A stretch of DNA of 64,000 bases from Sphingomonas sp. Y38-1Y (GTDB lineage Bacteria; Pseudomonadota; Alphaproteobacteria; Sphingomonadales; Sphingomonadaceae), in the NCBI RefSeq assembly GCF_032391395.1, contig NZ_CP135916.1:62001-126000 (forward strand), read 5' to 3'. The notes below the pieces were generated by a model that saw nothing but the letters and a program-made list of their open reading frames with translations, ran no database searches and was not told the origin of the DNA. Within the stretch, counting starts at the first letter, position 1, and each line of letters opens with the position of its first letter. Made by a program: the position numbers and the translations under genes. Positions 37,193 to 45,457 of this stretch are shown here, piece after piece.

Positions 37193-39484
37193 ATGCCCAT
37201 GCGCCGTCGTTCCCTGCTCGCCGCGTCCACCGCATTGGCGCTGGCGCTGCCGTCTGCCGCCCATGCACAGCAGGCGCCGGCGCCTGCCCCGGCGGCGACG
37301 GATGCCGAAGCACAGGACACCGCGGCGGCGGACATCATCGTCACTGCGACGAAGGCGAACGAGCGGCTGCTCGACGTGCCCGCGTCGGTGTCGGTCGTCA
37401 GCGCCACCGACCTGCTCGAACAGGGCGCGGTGCGCTTCACCGACTATGCGGCCCAGGTTCCGGGCCTCAGCCTGACCAGCGCGCGCCAGGGCGTGACGCA
37501 GGTCGTCGTGCGCGGAATCACCACCGGCGCCGCGCAGCCGGGCTCCACCACCGCCTTCTACGTCGACGAGGCGCCGGTCGGATCGGTAAACGCCTATACC
37601 GGCGGCAATGCCATCACCCCCGATCTCGATCCGTCGGACCTGTCGCAAGTCGAGGTGCTGAAGGGTCCGCAAGGCACGCTGTACGGCGCCGGCGCCGTCG
37701 GCGGCCTCTTGAAGTTCACCACCGCCGCCCCCGATTTCAACGATCTTGCCGGTCGCGCGTCGGTCGGGCTGAACGGTGTCAGTGGTGGCCGCAAGCTCGG
37801 CTATGCCGCTCGGGCGGCGCTCAACGTGCCCCTGGTCACCGACCGGCTCACCTTCCGCGCATCGGGCTTCTACCGCTTCGACCCCGGCTACATCGACAAC
37901 GTCAATCCGCGGATCGGCCGCAACGACGTCAACGAGGCGGTGGTGACCGGCGGGCGCGGCGTGCTGTCGATGCGCTTCGGCCCGGACGTTTCGCTCGACC
38001 TGTCGGCGTTGCTGCAGGACACGATCACGCAAGGGAGCAACGCTGTCGACCTCGACGCCGCAACCTTGCGCCCGGTCAGCGGCGACCTGAAGCAGGACCG
38101 CTCGGCACCCGAGCGCGGACTGACCAAGCTGCGCCTCTACAATGCGACGCTGCGCGCGGACCTGGGCGGGATCGACCTGGTCTCGTCGACCACGTTCCAG
38201 AAGATCCTCAACCGCGACAACGTCGATTCGCGGCGCAACTTCGTGCCGCTGTACCAACTGGTTGGCTCGCTGCTGGGGCCCGTGCTGGGCTTTCGCATTC
38301 CGGCCGATGTCGGCCTGCTCACCCGGTTCGTGAAGACCACCGATCGCTGGTCGCAGGAACTGCGCGCGACCGCCAACGATCTCGGCGGGTTCCTCGACCT
38401 GCAGGTCGGCGGCTATTGGACGCATGAGGACGACGTCAACCAGCTGAGCATCGACTATTTCTCACAGACAACGGGCGCGCCCTATGTCCTGCCGCCCTTC
38501 GCCAATGCCCAGATCCTCTCGACCTATGAGGAATGGTCCGCCTTCGGCAACGCGCGCGTGAAGCTGGGCGACAGGTTCGATGTGCTGGGGGGCATCCGCG
38601 TCGCCCACGACGATCAGACCTATTACCAGAACTACAGCGGGCTGCTGATCCTCGCCAGCGCGCGGCAGCCTTCGCTGATCGCCAGCGGAACCGAGAGCGC
38701 GACCGTGACGACCTGGATGGTGTCGCCGCGCTTCCGCCCGACCGACGACCTCACGCTCTACGGCCGGGTGGCGACCGGCTATCGCCCGGGCGGCCCAAAC
38801 CCCGCCCCGCCGACCGGGAACATCCCGAACACCTTCTCCCCCGACGAACTCATCCAGTACGAGGTCGGCGTGAAGGCACAGACCGCGGACCGGACCCTCT
38901 CGGCCGACGCGGCGCTGTTCTACACCAATTGGGACAAGATCCAGATCCAGACCAGCGCCGGCGGGTTCAACTTCATCGTCAACTCGCCCGGTAGCGCGCG
39001 CAGCCAGGGCGCGGAACTGACCCTGCGGTACAACCCGACACGGGCATTCAACGTCACGCTAAATACCGCCTACACCGACGCCAAGCTGCAGGACGATGCT
39101 CCGGCCGCAGGCGGGCTGGACGGCGACCGGCTCCCCTATGTGCCCAAATGGTCGGGCTCGATCGTCGCGGACTATTCGATCCCGCTCGGCGGCGACGCTG
39201 CGCTGACGCTCGGCGGTACGGCCAATTACGTCGGCGACCGTGTGAGCGACTACAGCAACCGCTTCCCAAAACGGCTTGGCGACTATGCGACGTTCGATCT
39301 GCGGGCGGGGCTCGCCGCCGGCAACCTCAGCCTCAACGCCTTCGTCCGCAATCTGACGGATGAGCGGCAGATCCTGGTGGCCACGCCGCAGGCGACCGCG
39401 CCCAGCGCAACACCCGGCGCCCTCTATGCGGGCGCGATCATCCAGCCGCGAACGGCCGGCGTCGAAGCAGCCATCCGCTTCTGA
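37193..39484 (+). CDS. TonB-dependent receptor of the hydroxy-acid locus
   Basis: A 763-residue receptor with signal peptide (LLAASTALALALPSAAHAQ), TonB-box region (ADIIVTATKANERLLDVPASVSVVSA) and plug (VPGLSLTSARQGVTQVVVRGI...VEVLKGPQGTLYGAGAVGGLLKFTT). The barrel ends TAGVEAAIRF. This is the FecA-independent family typical of sphingomonads, used for many organic substrates. Two in-frame ATGs (37193, 37199) are possible; GGAGAGG favours 37199. It is preceded by two palindromic operators and followed 26 bp later by a D-2-hydroxyacid dehydrogenase, which suggests uptake of a hydroxy-acid conjugate. Confidence 0.92.
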   Translation: MPMRRRSLLAASTALALALPSAAHAQQAPAPAPAATDAEAQDTAAADIIVTATKANERLLDVPASVSVVSATDLLEQGAVRFTDYAAQVPGLSLTSARQGVTQVVVRGITTGAAQPGSTTAFYVDEAPVGSVNAYTGGNAITPDLDPSDLSQVEVLKGPQGTLYGAGAVGGLLKFTTAAPDFNDLAGRASVGLNGVSGGRKLGYAARAALNVPLVTDRLTFRASGFYRFDPGYIDNVNPRIGRNDVNEAVVTGGRGVLSMRFGPDVSLDLSALLQDTITQGSNAVDLDAATLRPVSGDLKQDRSAPERGLTKLRLYNATLRADLGGIDLVSSTTFQKILNRDNVDSRRNFVPLYQLVGSLLGPVLGFRIPADVGLLTRFVKTTDRWSQELRATANDLGGFLDLQVGGYWTHEDDVNQLSIDYFSQTTGAPYVLPPFANAQILSTYEEWSAFGNARVKLGDRFDVLGGIRVAHDDQTYYQNYSGLLILASARQPSLIASGTESATVTTWMVSPRFRPTDDLTLYGRVATGYRPGGPNPAPPTGNIPNTFSPDELIQYEVGVKAQTADRTLSADAALFYTNWDKIQIQTSAGGFNFIVNSPGSARSQGAELTLRYNPTRAFNVTLNTAYTDAKLQDDAPAAGGLDGDRLPYVPKWSGSIVADYSIPLGGDAALTLGGTANYVGDRVSDYSNRFPKRLGDYATFDLRAGLAAGNLSLNAFVRNLTDERQILVATPQATAPSATPGALYAGAIIQPRTAGVEAAIRF

Positions 39485-39510
39485 TCGCCGCGTCGGGGGA
39501 GAGCACCATC

Positions 39511-40908
39511 ATGGATATCTCGGCACCAACCAGGGTGCGGATCGAACCCGCGTTTCTCGACGCGCTGACACGGCGCTTCGGCGAGCAGTGCCATACGTCG
39601 CAGGGCATCCGCGACCAGCACGGCGCCAGCGAGTCGCACTTCGCACCGATGCCGCCCGACGCGGTGGTGTTCGCGCAATCGACGGGGGACGTCGTCGATC
39701 TGGTCAATCTGTGCCGCGACCATCGGGTGCCGATCGTACCCTACGGCGCCGGCACGTCGATCGAGGGGAACGCGCTCGCGGTGCGGGGCGGAGTCGCGAT
39801 CAACCTGTCGAGGATGGACGCGATCCTGGCGGTCAACGTCGAGGACTTCGACTGTACCGTCCAGGCAGGGTGCCGGCGCGAGGAACTGAACCTGCACCTG
39901 CGCGACCAGGGCCTGTTCTTCCCGATCGATCCGGGCGCCAATGCCACCATCGGCGGCATGGCCTCGACCCGCGCGAGCGGCACCAACGCCGTTCGCTACG
40001 GCACGATGCGAGAGGCGGTGCTGTCGCTGACGGTGGTGACGCCGCAGGGCCAGGTGGTCCGCACCGCGCGGCGCGCGCGCAAGTCGGCCGCCGGTTACGA
40101 CCTGACGCGCCTGTACGTGGGGTCCGAAGGCACGCTCGGCATCGTCACGGAGGTGACGTTGCGCCTTCACCCGATCCCCGAGCAGATTTCGTCGGCAGTA
40201 TGCCCGTTCGACACGCTCCAGGGCGCCGTCGACACGGTCGTTCAGGCGATTCAGCTCGGCGTCCCGCTGGCGCGCGTCGAAATCCTCGACGCCATGCAGA
40301 TCCGTGCGGTCAACCGCTGGTCGAAATTGACCCTGACGGAGACCACCACGCTGTTCTTCGAGTTTCACGGATCGGCCACCGGCGTGACCGAGCAGATCGA
40401 GACGGTCGAGGCCGTCGCGGCCGGCAATGGCGGCGGCACCTTCGCCTGGTCGCACCTGACCGAAGAGCGTAACCGGTTATGGAAGGCGCGGCACGAGGCC
40501 TATTACGCGGCCGTCAATCTGCGCCCGGGCGCGGTCGGCTGGTCCACGGATGTCTGTGTGCCGATCAGCCGGCTGCCGAACTGCATCGTCGAGACGCAGG
40601 CCGACCTCGCCTCTGCGAGCGTTCCGGCCACGATTCTCGGGCACGTCGGAGACGGCAATTTCCATGTCATCTTCTCGATCGACCCGACGGCGCCGCATGA
40701 GTTCGCGGAAGTCGCCGAGCTCAATCGCCGGCTGGTCGAACGGGCGCTGGCGATGGACGGCACCTGCACCGGCGAGCACGGGATCGGCCTTGGAAAGCAG
40801 GACTGGCTGGTCGCCGAACTGGGCGACGCCGTTGATGTGATGCGAACGCTGAAGCGTGCGCTCGATCCGGACAATCTCTTCAATCCGGGCAAGATCTTCG
40901 CTCTTTAA
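39511..40908 (+). CDS. FAD-linked D-2-hydroxyacid (D-lactate/glycolate-type) dehydrogenase
   Basis: A 465-residue FAD enzyme of the VAO/GlcD-DLD family. The FAD domain has IVPYGAGTSIEGNALAVRGGVAINLSRM, GATIGGMA-like NATIGGMASTRASGTNAVRYGTM, and YVGSEGTLGIVTEVTLRL. The C-terminal domain has HVGDGNFHVIFSID (metal-binding His pair), GEHGIGLGK and DNLFNPGKIF. It oxidises a D-2-hydroxy acid to the 2-oxo acid, passing electrons to quinone or cytochrome. The matching L-specific flavoenzyme is 3 kb downstream, so both stereoisomers could be used. It is in an operon with the receptor and MFS transporter. Confidence 0.9.
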   Translation: MDISAPTRVRIEPAFLDALTRRFGEQCHTSQGIRDQHGASESHFAPMPPDAVVFAQSTGDVVDLVNLCRDHRVPIVPYGAGTSIEGNALAVRGGVAINLSRMDAILAVNVEDFDCTVQAGCRREELNLHLRDQGLFFPIDPGANATIGGMASTRASGTNAVRYGTMREAVLSLTVVTPQGQVVRTARRARKSAAGYDLTRLYVGSEGTLGIVTEVTLRLHPIPEQISSAVCPFDTLQGAVDTVVQAIQLGVPLARVEILDAMQIRAVNRWSKLTLTETTTLFFEFHGSATGVTEQIETVEAVAAGNGGGTFAWSHLTEERNRLWKARHEAYYAAVNLRPGAVGWSTDVCVPISRLPNCIVETQADLASASVPATILGHVGDGNFHVIFSIDPTAPHEFAEVAELNRRLVERALAMDGTCTGEHGIGLGKQDWLVAELGDAVDVMRTLKRALDPDNLFNPGKIFAL

Positions 40909-40920
40909 GGATCTCGGCGA

Positions 40921-42243
40921 ATGAGCACGCTTACCGTCGTTGACCCCGCTGTCATGGAGCCGGCCCCGCGCCGATTGTTCGCGGCGATCCCGACCCTCCT
41001 CGTCCTGGCGCTCGCCACCGTGCTCGGGTTCACGGTCATGGGCTCGTTCGCGACGGTGCAGGAGGCCGCCAAAGCCGAGCTGGGGCTCAGCGATTATGCC
41101 CTCAGCCTGATCAGCGGCGTGTCGGCCGCGGTGCCGTTGTTGCTGCTGTCGATCCCGATCGGGCTGGCGGTCGATCGTTTCAACCGGGTTCGCATCCTGA
41201 TCGGGCTGGCCATCGTCTGGACGATTGGCACGGCGCTGACGTCGGTTGGCAGCAGCTTGCCCGTGCTCTTCGCGGCGCGGATGCTGACCGCCATCGGGAT
41301 GACGGGCGCGCTGACCGCCGCGGTGTCGATCGCCGCCGATCTTTGCGAGCCGCAGGAACGCGGTCGCGCGACGCTGATCCTCAATCTCGGCAAGATCGTC
41401 GGCCAAGCGCTGGGGTTTGCGCTCGTCGGCGCGCTGTTCGGCTGGTTCATGGCGCCGGCGACCTCGGGCTGGTTCGGCTCGATGAGCGGCTGGCGGGCCA
41501 CGCATCTCGCGCTCGCGCTCATCAGCGCCGTGTCCATCCTGCCCCTGTTGCTGCTCCGCGAGCCCGCCCGGCGCGAAAGCGAAACGGGTCCGCGAGCGAA
41601 TTTCGGCACGTTGATGCGTGAGCTGCTGGCCCGCCGTGCCTTTCTGGCGCCGTTGTTCGTCGGGCAGATGAGCGTCGTGATGGCGGACGCCGCCGCCGGT
41701 ATCTGGGCAGCGCCGGTCCTGACGCGCAGCTTCGGACTGCAACCAGCCGACTTCGCTGGCTGGATGGGGCTGCTGCTGCTGGGCGCGGGCCTGATTGGAT
41801 CGATTGCGGGCGGCTTGAGCGCCGACATGGGTGCCAAGAGCCTCAGGCGCGGCGGGCTCTTGCTGGGCGCGGTTCTCGCGGCCGCGGTCGGGATCCCCGC
41901 GGCGCTTTTCCCCATCGCCGGCAGCGTGCCGGTGTTCGCGATCGCGCTCGGCCTGCTCACCGTCAGCGGTGCCGTGACGGGGCTGGTGATGGCGGTCGCG
42001 CTGACCGTGTGGCTACCGAACGAGCTGCGCGGGCTGACCATCGGCGCCTTCCTCACGTTCGCGGGGCTGTTCGGCTTCGGTTTCGCGCCGCCCTTGGTCG
42101 CGCTTGCCAGCGACATGATGGGCGGCGAGCACCATCTGCCGACGGCGCTCGCGGAAGTGGCGGTCATCACCAGCGCCATCGGGTTCGGAGGGTTCCTCCT
42201 CGCCATGCGCAATGCACCGACATCGTCACGCCAACCTATCTGA
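40921..42243 (+). CDS. MFS transporter
   Basis: A 440-residue major facilitator with 12 predicted membrane helices. The loop 2-3 motif appears as GLAVDRFNRVRILIG (family G-x-x-x-D-R-x-x-R-R). A central cytoplasmic loop is near residues 215-240. The best general match is the anion/aromatic-acid or hexuronate-type permeases, fitting uptake of an organic acid, but specificity is inferred from the neighbouring 2-hydroxyacid dehydrogenases. It starts 12 bp after the dehydrogenase stop. Its last codons overlap an operator palindrome (42234-42248). Confidence 0.9.
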   Translation: MSTLTVVDPAVMEPAPRRLFAAIPTLLVLALATVLGFTVMGSFATVQEAAKAELGLSDYALSLISGVSAAVPLLLLSIPIGLAVDRFNRVRILIGLAIVWTIGTALTSVGSSLPVLFAARMLTAIGMTGALTAAVSIAADLCEPQERGRATLILNLGKIVGQALGFALVGALFGWFMAPATSGWFGSMSGWRATHLALALISAVSILPLLLLREPARRESETGPRANFGTLMRELLARRAFLAPLFVGQMSVVMADAAAGIWAAPVLTRSFGLQPADFAGWMGLLLLGAGLIGSIAGGLSADMGAKSLRRGGLLLGAVLAAAVGIPAALFPIAGSVPVFAIALGLLTVSGAVTGLVMAVALTVWLPNELRGLTIGAFLTFAGLFGFGFAPPLVALASDMMGGEHHLPTALAEVAVITSAIGFGGFLLAMRNAPTSSRQPI

Positions 42244-42273
42244 TAGGCGTTGACCACGACCTTACAGATAGGT
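42234..42273. promoter_or_regulatory. paired palindromic operators before the araC-gntR genes
   Basis: ACCTATC-T-GATAGGC (42234-42248) and ACCTTAC-A-GATAGGT (42259-42273) repeat the 15-bp pattern of 37121-37164, with centres 25 bp apart. They lie across the end of the MFS gene and just before the AraC gene, whose start at 42304 is 30 bp further on. Placement suggests control of the regulator genes by their own product. Confidence 0.65.
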
Positions 42274-42303
42274 ATGAATGCCATGAAGAGGTGGAGGGGG
42301 CAG

Positions 42304-43050
42304 ATGTACAAGACGTGCGTGAACGTCTCCGCGGAGATGCTGGCCTTTGTCGGCGCCGGTCCGGTCCAATCCGATTGGCCAGCCGACTGGATCATGTGGT
42401 CGTTCAGCGGCATCGGCACCGTCAGCGCGGTCAGCGTATCGGCGCGTTCCGGCTCGCAGCCCGATCTTGAAGCGGCCGATCTGGTGTTCGTGATCGATCC
42501 CGCTGCCTGCCGACGCATGACGGGCGGCATGCCCGCGCTCGGCCGTCGCTGGTATCTGCCAAGCGAACTTCGCGCGGTGGCGCTTGCGATCGTCGACTGC
42601 GACCTTCCCGAGCCGATGCGGGCAACGCTCAGGCTGGCCAAGAGCATCGAGCTCGTTCTGGCGCTGCTCTGCCGAGAGGCGAACGGATCGCTGGTCGCCG
42701 CCGACGAATTCGGCGCACTGGGTCACGGCGACGCCGTCCGACTGCTGACCGCGCGGCGGATAATCGACGATCGCTGGAGCGAGAAGCTGACGCTCGACGC
42801 CATTGCGCGCGCCTGTGGGCTCAACCGGGCCAAGCTGACACGAGGATTCCGGGTGATGTTCAACAGCTCGGTCGCCGATGCGCTGGCCGAGAACCGCCTG
42901 TCCGGTGCCCGGAGGATGGTGCGCGAGACCGACATGATGATCGCGTCGATCGGCTACGCCTGTGGCTATAACAACACCGCCAGCTTTACCCGCGCGTTCA
43001 CGCGCCGGTTCGGTGTGCCGCCGACCCAGCTTCGTCAGATGGCTGCATGA
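42304..43050 (+). CDS. AraC-family regulator of the hydroxy-acid locus
   Basis: A 248-residue protein with a divergent N-terminal sensing part and a C-terminal double helix-turn-helix (about 155-248). DNA-binding features are LTLDAIARACGLNRAKLTRGFRVMFNSSVADALAENRL and MIASIGYACGYNNTASFTRAFTRRFGVPPTQLR. The size and the LSGARRMVRETDMMIASIGYACGY stretch resemble PchR-type regulators of TonB receptor genes. Start 42304 follows GGAGGGGG; an earlier in-frame ATG at 42274 touches the operator. It overlaps the GntR gene in ATGA, an unusual coupling of two different regulator families. Confidence 0.87.
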   Translation: MYKTCVNVSAEMLAFVGAGPVQSDWPADWIMWSFSGIGTVSAVSVSARSGSQPDLEAADLVFVIDPAACRRMTGGMPALGRRWYLPSELRAVALAIVDCDLPEPMRATLRLAKSIELVLALLCREANGSLVAADEFGALGHGDAVRLLTARRIIDDRWSEKLTLDAIARACGLNRAKLTRGFRVMFNSSVADALAENRLSGARRMVRETDMMIASIGYACGYNNTASFTRAFTRRFGVPPTQLRQMAA

Positions 43051-43763
43051 CGGCCGCCGCTCGCCCCGCCAATGGCGGCTCGCTGGTCGATCACGCGCTT
43101 CGCCGCGTGCGGGAGCACATCGCCGCTCATAATCTGAAGGTCGGCGACACGCTGCCTGGAGAAGGCTGGTTCGCCGGCGAACTCGGCGTCAGTCGCGCGG
43201 TGATGCGAGAGGCGTTCGGGGCGCTCGCGACGTTGCGCGTGATCGACGTCGCCAACGGGCGCCGCGCGCGCGTGGGGGCGATCGACGGATCGGTCATGGG
43301 CGCATCGATCGACCACGCCGTGGCGACCGCGCAGGTATCCGTGGCGCAGGTGTGGGACGTGCGGCGCACGCTCGAGCTGCGAACGGCCGAACTTGCCGCT
43401 CTCCACCGGACGCACGACGACGCGGAAGAGATCGCCCGCGCCGCCGACGCGATGGCGGCGTCGCGCGGCAACATGGACCAGATCACGCTTCACGACATTC
43501 GCTTCCATCAGGCGATCGCGAAAGCCAGTGGCAACGGCCTGTTCCACCAGATCGTGAGATCGTTCGAGCCGCTCATGCGCCTCGCGGTGCCGACGGCCTG
43601 GCAGACGCGGCTGACCGAGGATCAACGCGATGCGATCTTCCGCCAGCATCAGCTGATCGCCGAGGCAATCCGACAGGAAGATTCCGCGGGTGCCGTCGCG
43701 GCCATGAACGATCATTTCATCGCCTCCATCGGCCAGCAATTCGCCGAAGCGGAGCGATACTGA
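43047..43763 (+). CDS. FadR-subfamily GntR transcriptional regulator
   Basis: A 238-residue regulator. The N-terminal winged helix (about 10-78) has ALRRVREHIAAHNLKVGDTLPGEGWFAGELGVSRAVMREAFGAL, and the C-terminal FCD domain has LELRTAELAALHRT, HDIRFHQAIAKASGNGLF and EAIRQEDSAGAVAAMNDHF. The Asp and His residues fit the FCD metal site, which senses small organic acids (as in LldR, GlcC). It is therefore the natural candidate to read the hydroxy acid and bind the local palindromes. It is translationally coupled to the AraC gene. Confidence 0.92.
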   Translation: MTAAARPANGGSLVDHALRRVREHIAAHNLKVGDTLPGEGWFAGELGVSRAVMREAFGALATLRVIDVANGRRARVGAIDGSVMGASIDHAVATAQVSVAQVWDVRRTLELRTAELAALHRTHDDAEEIARAADAMAASRGNMDQITLHDIRFHQAIAKASGNGLFHQIVRSFEPLMRLAVPTAWQTRLTEDQRDAIFRQHQLIAEAIRQEDSAGAVAAMNDHFIASIGQQFAEAERY

Positions 43764-43849
43764 ACGACGCTTCGCCGGACATGGCGATCCGCTGAGATGC
43801 AGGCACCGGCTGCGGCACGTCGATCTGGCGGTGGTTAGAAAGGCAATCG

Positions 43850-45013
43850 ATGTCGCGCGCACTCGCCCGCGTTCGCAATCTCGCCGATTTGCAGCACCTC
43901 GCGCGTCGCCGGCTGCCCGCCCCGATGCGCGACTATATCGATGGCGGCGCGGACGACGAATGGACCATGCGCCGCAACACCGCGGCCTTTGACGACTGGA
44001 CGCTCGTCCAGCGCCCTCTCGTCGACGTCGCGACGATCGACACCGGCACTACGCTGCTCGGCATGCGCAGTACGCTGCCGCTGATGCTGTCCCCGACCGG
44101 CATGTCGCAGCTGTTCCACCGTGATGGCGAGCTGGCGGTCGCGCGCGCCGCCGCGGCGGCGGGCGTTCCATACAGCCTGTCGACCATGGCGACGACCGGT
44201 ATGGCAAGTGTGGCGGAAACCGGCGTCGCCCGTGCCTTCCAGCTTTATCTATTCCGCGACCGCGGCCTGACGGAAGCGCTGCTCTCGAACGCAGCCCTAA
44301 ACGGGTTCGATGCGCTGATCCTGACCGTCGACACGCCGGTCGCCGGCAATCGCGAACGCGACCTGCGCACCGGCATGACCATGCCGCCTCGCTTCGGTGC
44401 GCGCAGCCTGCTGAGCTTCGCCGCCCATCCCCGATGGGCGATCGGTGCGCTGAGCAACAAAGGCTTCAAGCTCGCCAACATCGTCGATCATGTCGGCGAT
44501 CTCGGCAACGACACGACCGTGATCGACTATGTCAATCGGCAGTTCGATCGTTCGGCGACCTGGAGCGACGTCGCCTGGCTGCGTGCACGATGGAAAGGTC
44601 GCCTCGCCATCAAGGGATTGATGACCGCAGCCGACTGCGCGGAAGCAGTGGCGCAGGGGGCCGAGGCGATCATGGTGTCCAACCATGGCGGTCGCCAGCT
44701 CGACGGCACCGCCGCGCCCGTCGAGTGCCTCGCCGCCATCCGCGATCGCATCGGCAGCGCGGCGCAGCTGATCTGCGACGGCGGCGTGCGTCGCGGAACG
44801 CACATCCTCAAGGCATTGGCGCTGGGAGCCGACGGCTGCTCGATCGGCCGCCCCTACCTCCATGGCCTGGCGGCGAGCGGCGAGGCAGGCGTGACCCGTG
44901 CGCTCGACCTGATCCGCGCAGAGATCGTGCGGAGCATGGCACTGATCGGTCGGACGCGTGTCGCCGATGTTAGCGCGACGGATGTGCAGCGAGTGGGGAT
45001 TGTAGCATCATGA
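43850..45013 (+). CDS. FMN-dependent L-2-hydroxyacid dehydrogenase (LldD-like)
   Basis: A 387-residue enzyme of the LldD/glycolate-oxidase/mandelate-dehydrogenase family. YIDGGADDEWTMRRNTAAF, LPLMLSPTGMSQLFHRDGE, LSTMATTGMASV, ALILTVDTPVAGNRERD, the catalytic His in VSNHGGRQLDG and DGGVRRGTHILKALALGADG are all intact. It oxidises an L-2-hydroxy acid to the 2-oxo acid at the membrane. The last few codons and the stop come from the junction with the IS6 relic: homology to the transposase begins at 45009, inside this gene's end. Only a few residues can have been lost. The regulator gene ends 86 bp upstream. Confidence 0.92.
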   Translation: MSRALARVRNLADLQHLARRRLPAPMRDYIDGGADDEWTMRRNTAAFDDWTLVQRPLVDVATIDTGTTLLGMRSTLPLMLSPTGMSQLFHRDGELAVARAAAAAGVPYSLSTMATTGMASVAETGVARAFQLYLFRDRGLTEALLSNAALNGFDALILTVDTPVAGNRERDLRTGMTMPPRFGARSLLSFAAHPRWAIGALSNKGFKLANIVDHVGDLGNDTTVIDYVNRQFDRSATWSDVAWLRARWKGRLAIKGLMTAADCAEAVAQGAEAIMVSNHGGRQLDGTAAPVECLAAIRDRIGSAAQLICDGGVRRGTHILKALALGADGCSIGRPYLHGLAASGEAGVTRALDLIRAEIVRSMALIGRTRVADVSATDVQRVGIVAS

Positions 45014-45392
45014 AGGCGAGGTCCTGGAGAGCTACGTCACCAAGGCCCGCGACAAGGCGGCCGCAGTCACCTTCATGAAGAAGGCGCTCAAGCACCACGG
45101 CCGCACCTGAGGCGATCACAACCGATGGTCTGCGTAGCTATCGTGCGGCGATGCCGAGAAGCAGGAGGTTGGCCGCTAGGCTAACAAGCAGGTCGAGAAC
45201 CCACACCTTTTATTCAGACGACGCGAACGCGCGATGCTGAGATTCAGGTAGATAAAGACGCTACAATCGTTCGCCTCTGTTTACGCCAACATCCACAACC
45301 ATTTCAGCCTGGAGCGCCATCTCACCGACAGAGAGACCTACAAGGAACGATGCTCCGCGGCGCTCGCGGAGTGGCAGATTTTCGCCAGCTAG
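45009..45392 (+). pseudogene. IS6-family transposase relic, copy 2
   Basis: A decayed copy of the same transposase as at 17.9 kb. It starts HEGEVLESYVTKARDKAAAVTFMKKALKHHGR, then shifts frame after an extra base near 45107-45109. Recognisable pieces then follow: ITTDGLRSYRAAM, QVENPH, RRRERAMLRFR, NIHNHFSLERHLTDRETYKER and SAALAEWQIFAS. Several stops and a deletion separate these. The N-terminal half is absent. It has the same orientation as copy 1 and is followed by the IS terminal sequence at 45428-45457. Confidence 0.85.
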
Positions 45393-45427
45393 GCTGCCAT
45401 CGCCCAAAGCTCGAGATGCATCGTCCG

Positions 45428-45457
45428 GAGACGGGTTCGCGCTAAACTGACAGCACC
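45428..45457 (+). repeat. IS6-type right terminal sequence, copy 2
   Basis: Contains GACGGGTTCGCG and ends ACTGACAGCACC. It differs from the 18549-18578 copy at only a few positions. The flanking sequence switches directly to a molybdenum-hydroxylase gene fragment, marking this as the true IS edge. Confidence 0.75.

Noticed and set aside
43826..43845. GGTTAGAAAGGC before the L-2-hydroxyacid dehydrogenase as a fifth operator
   Set aside because: Only one arm resembles the consensus; there is no symmetry.
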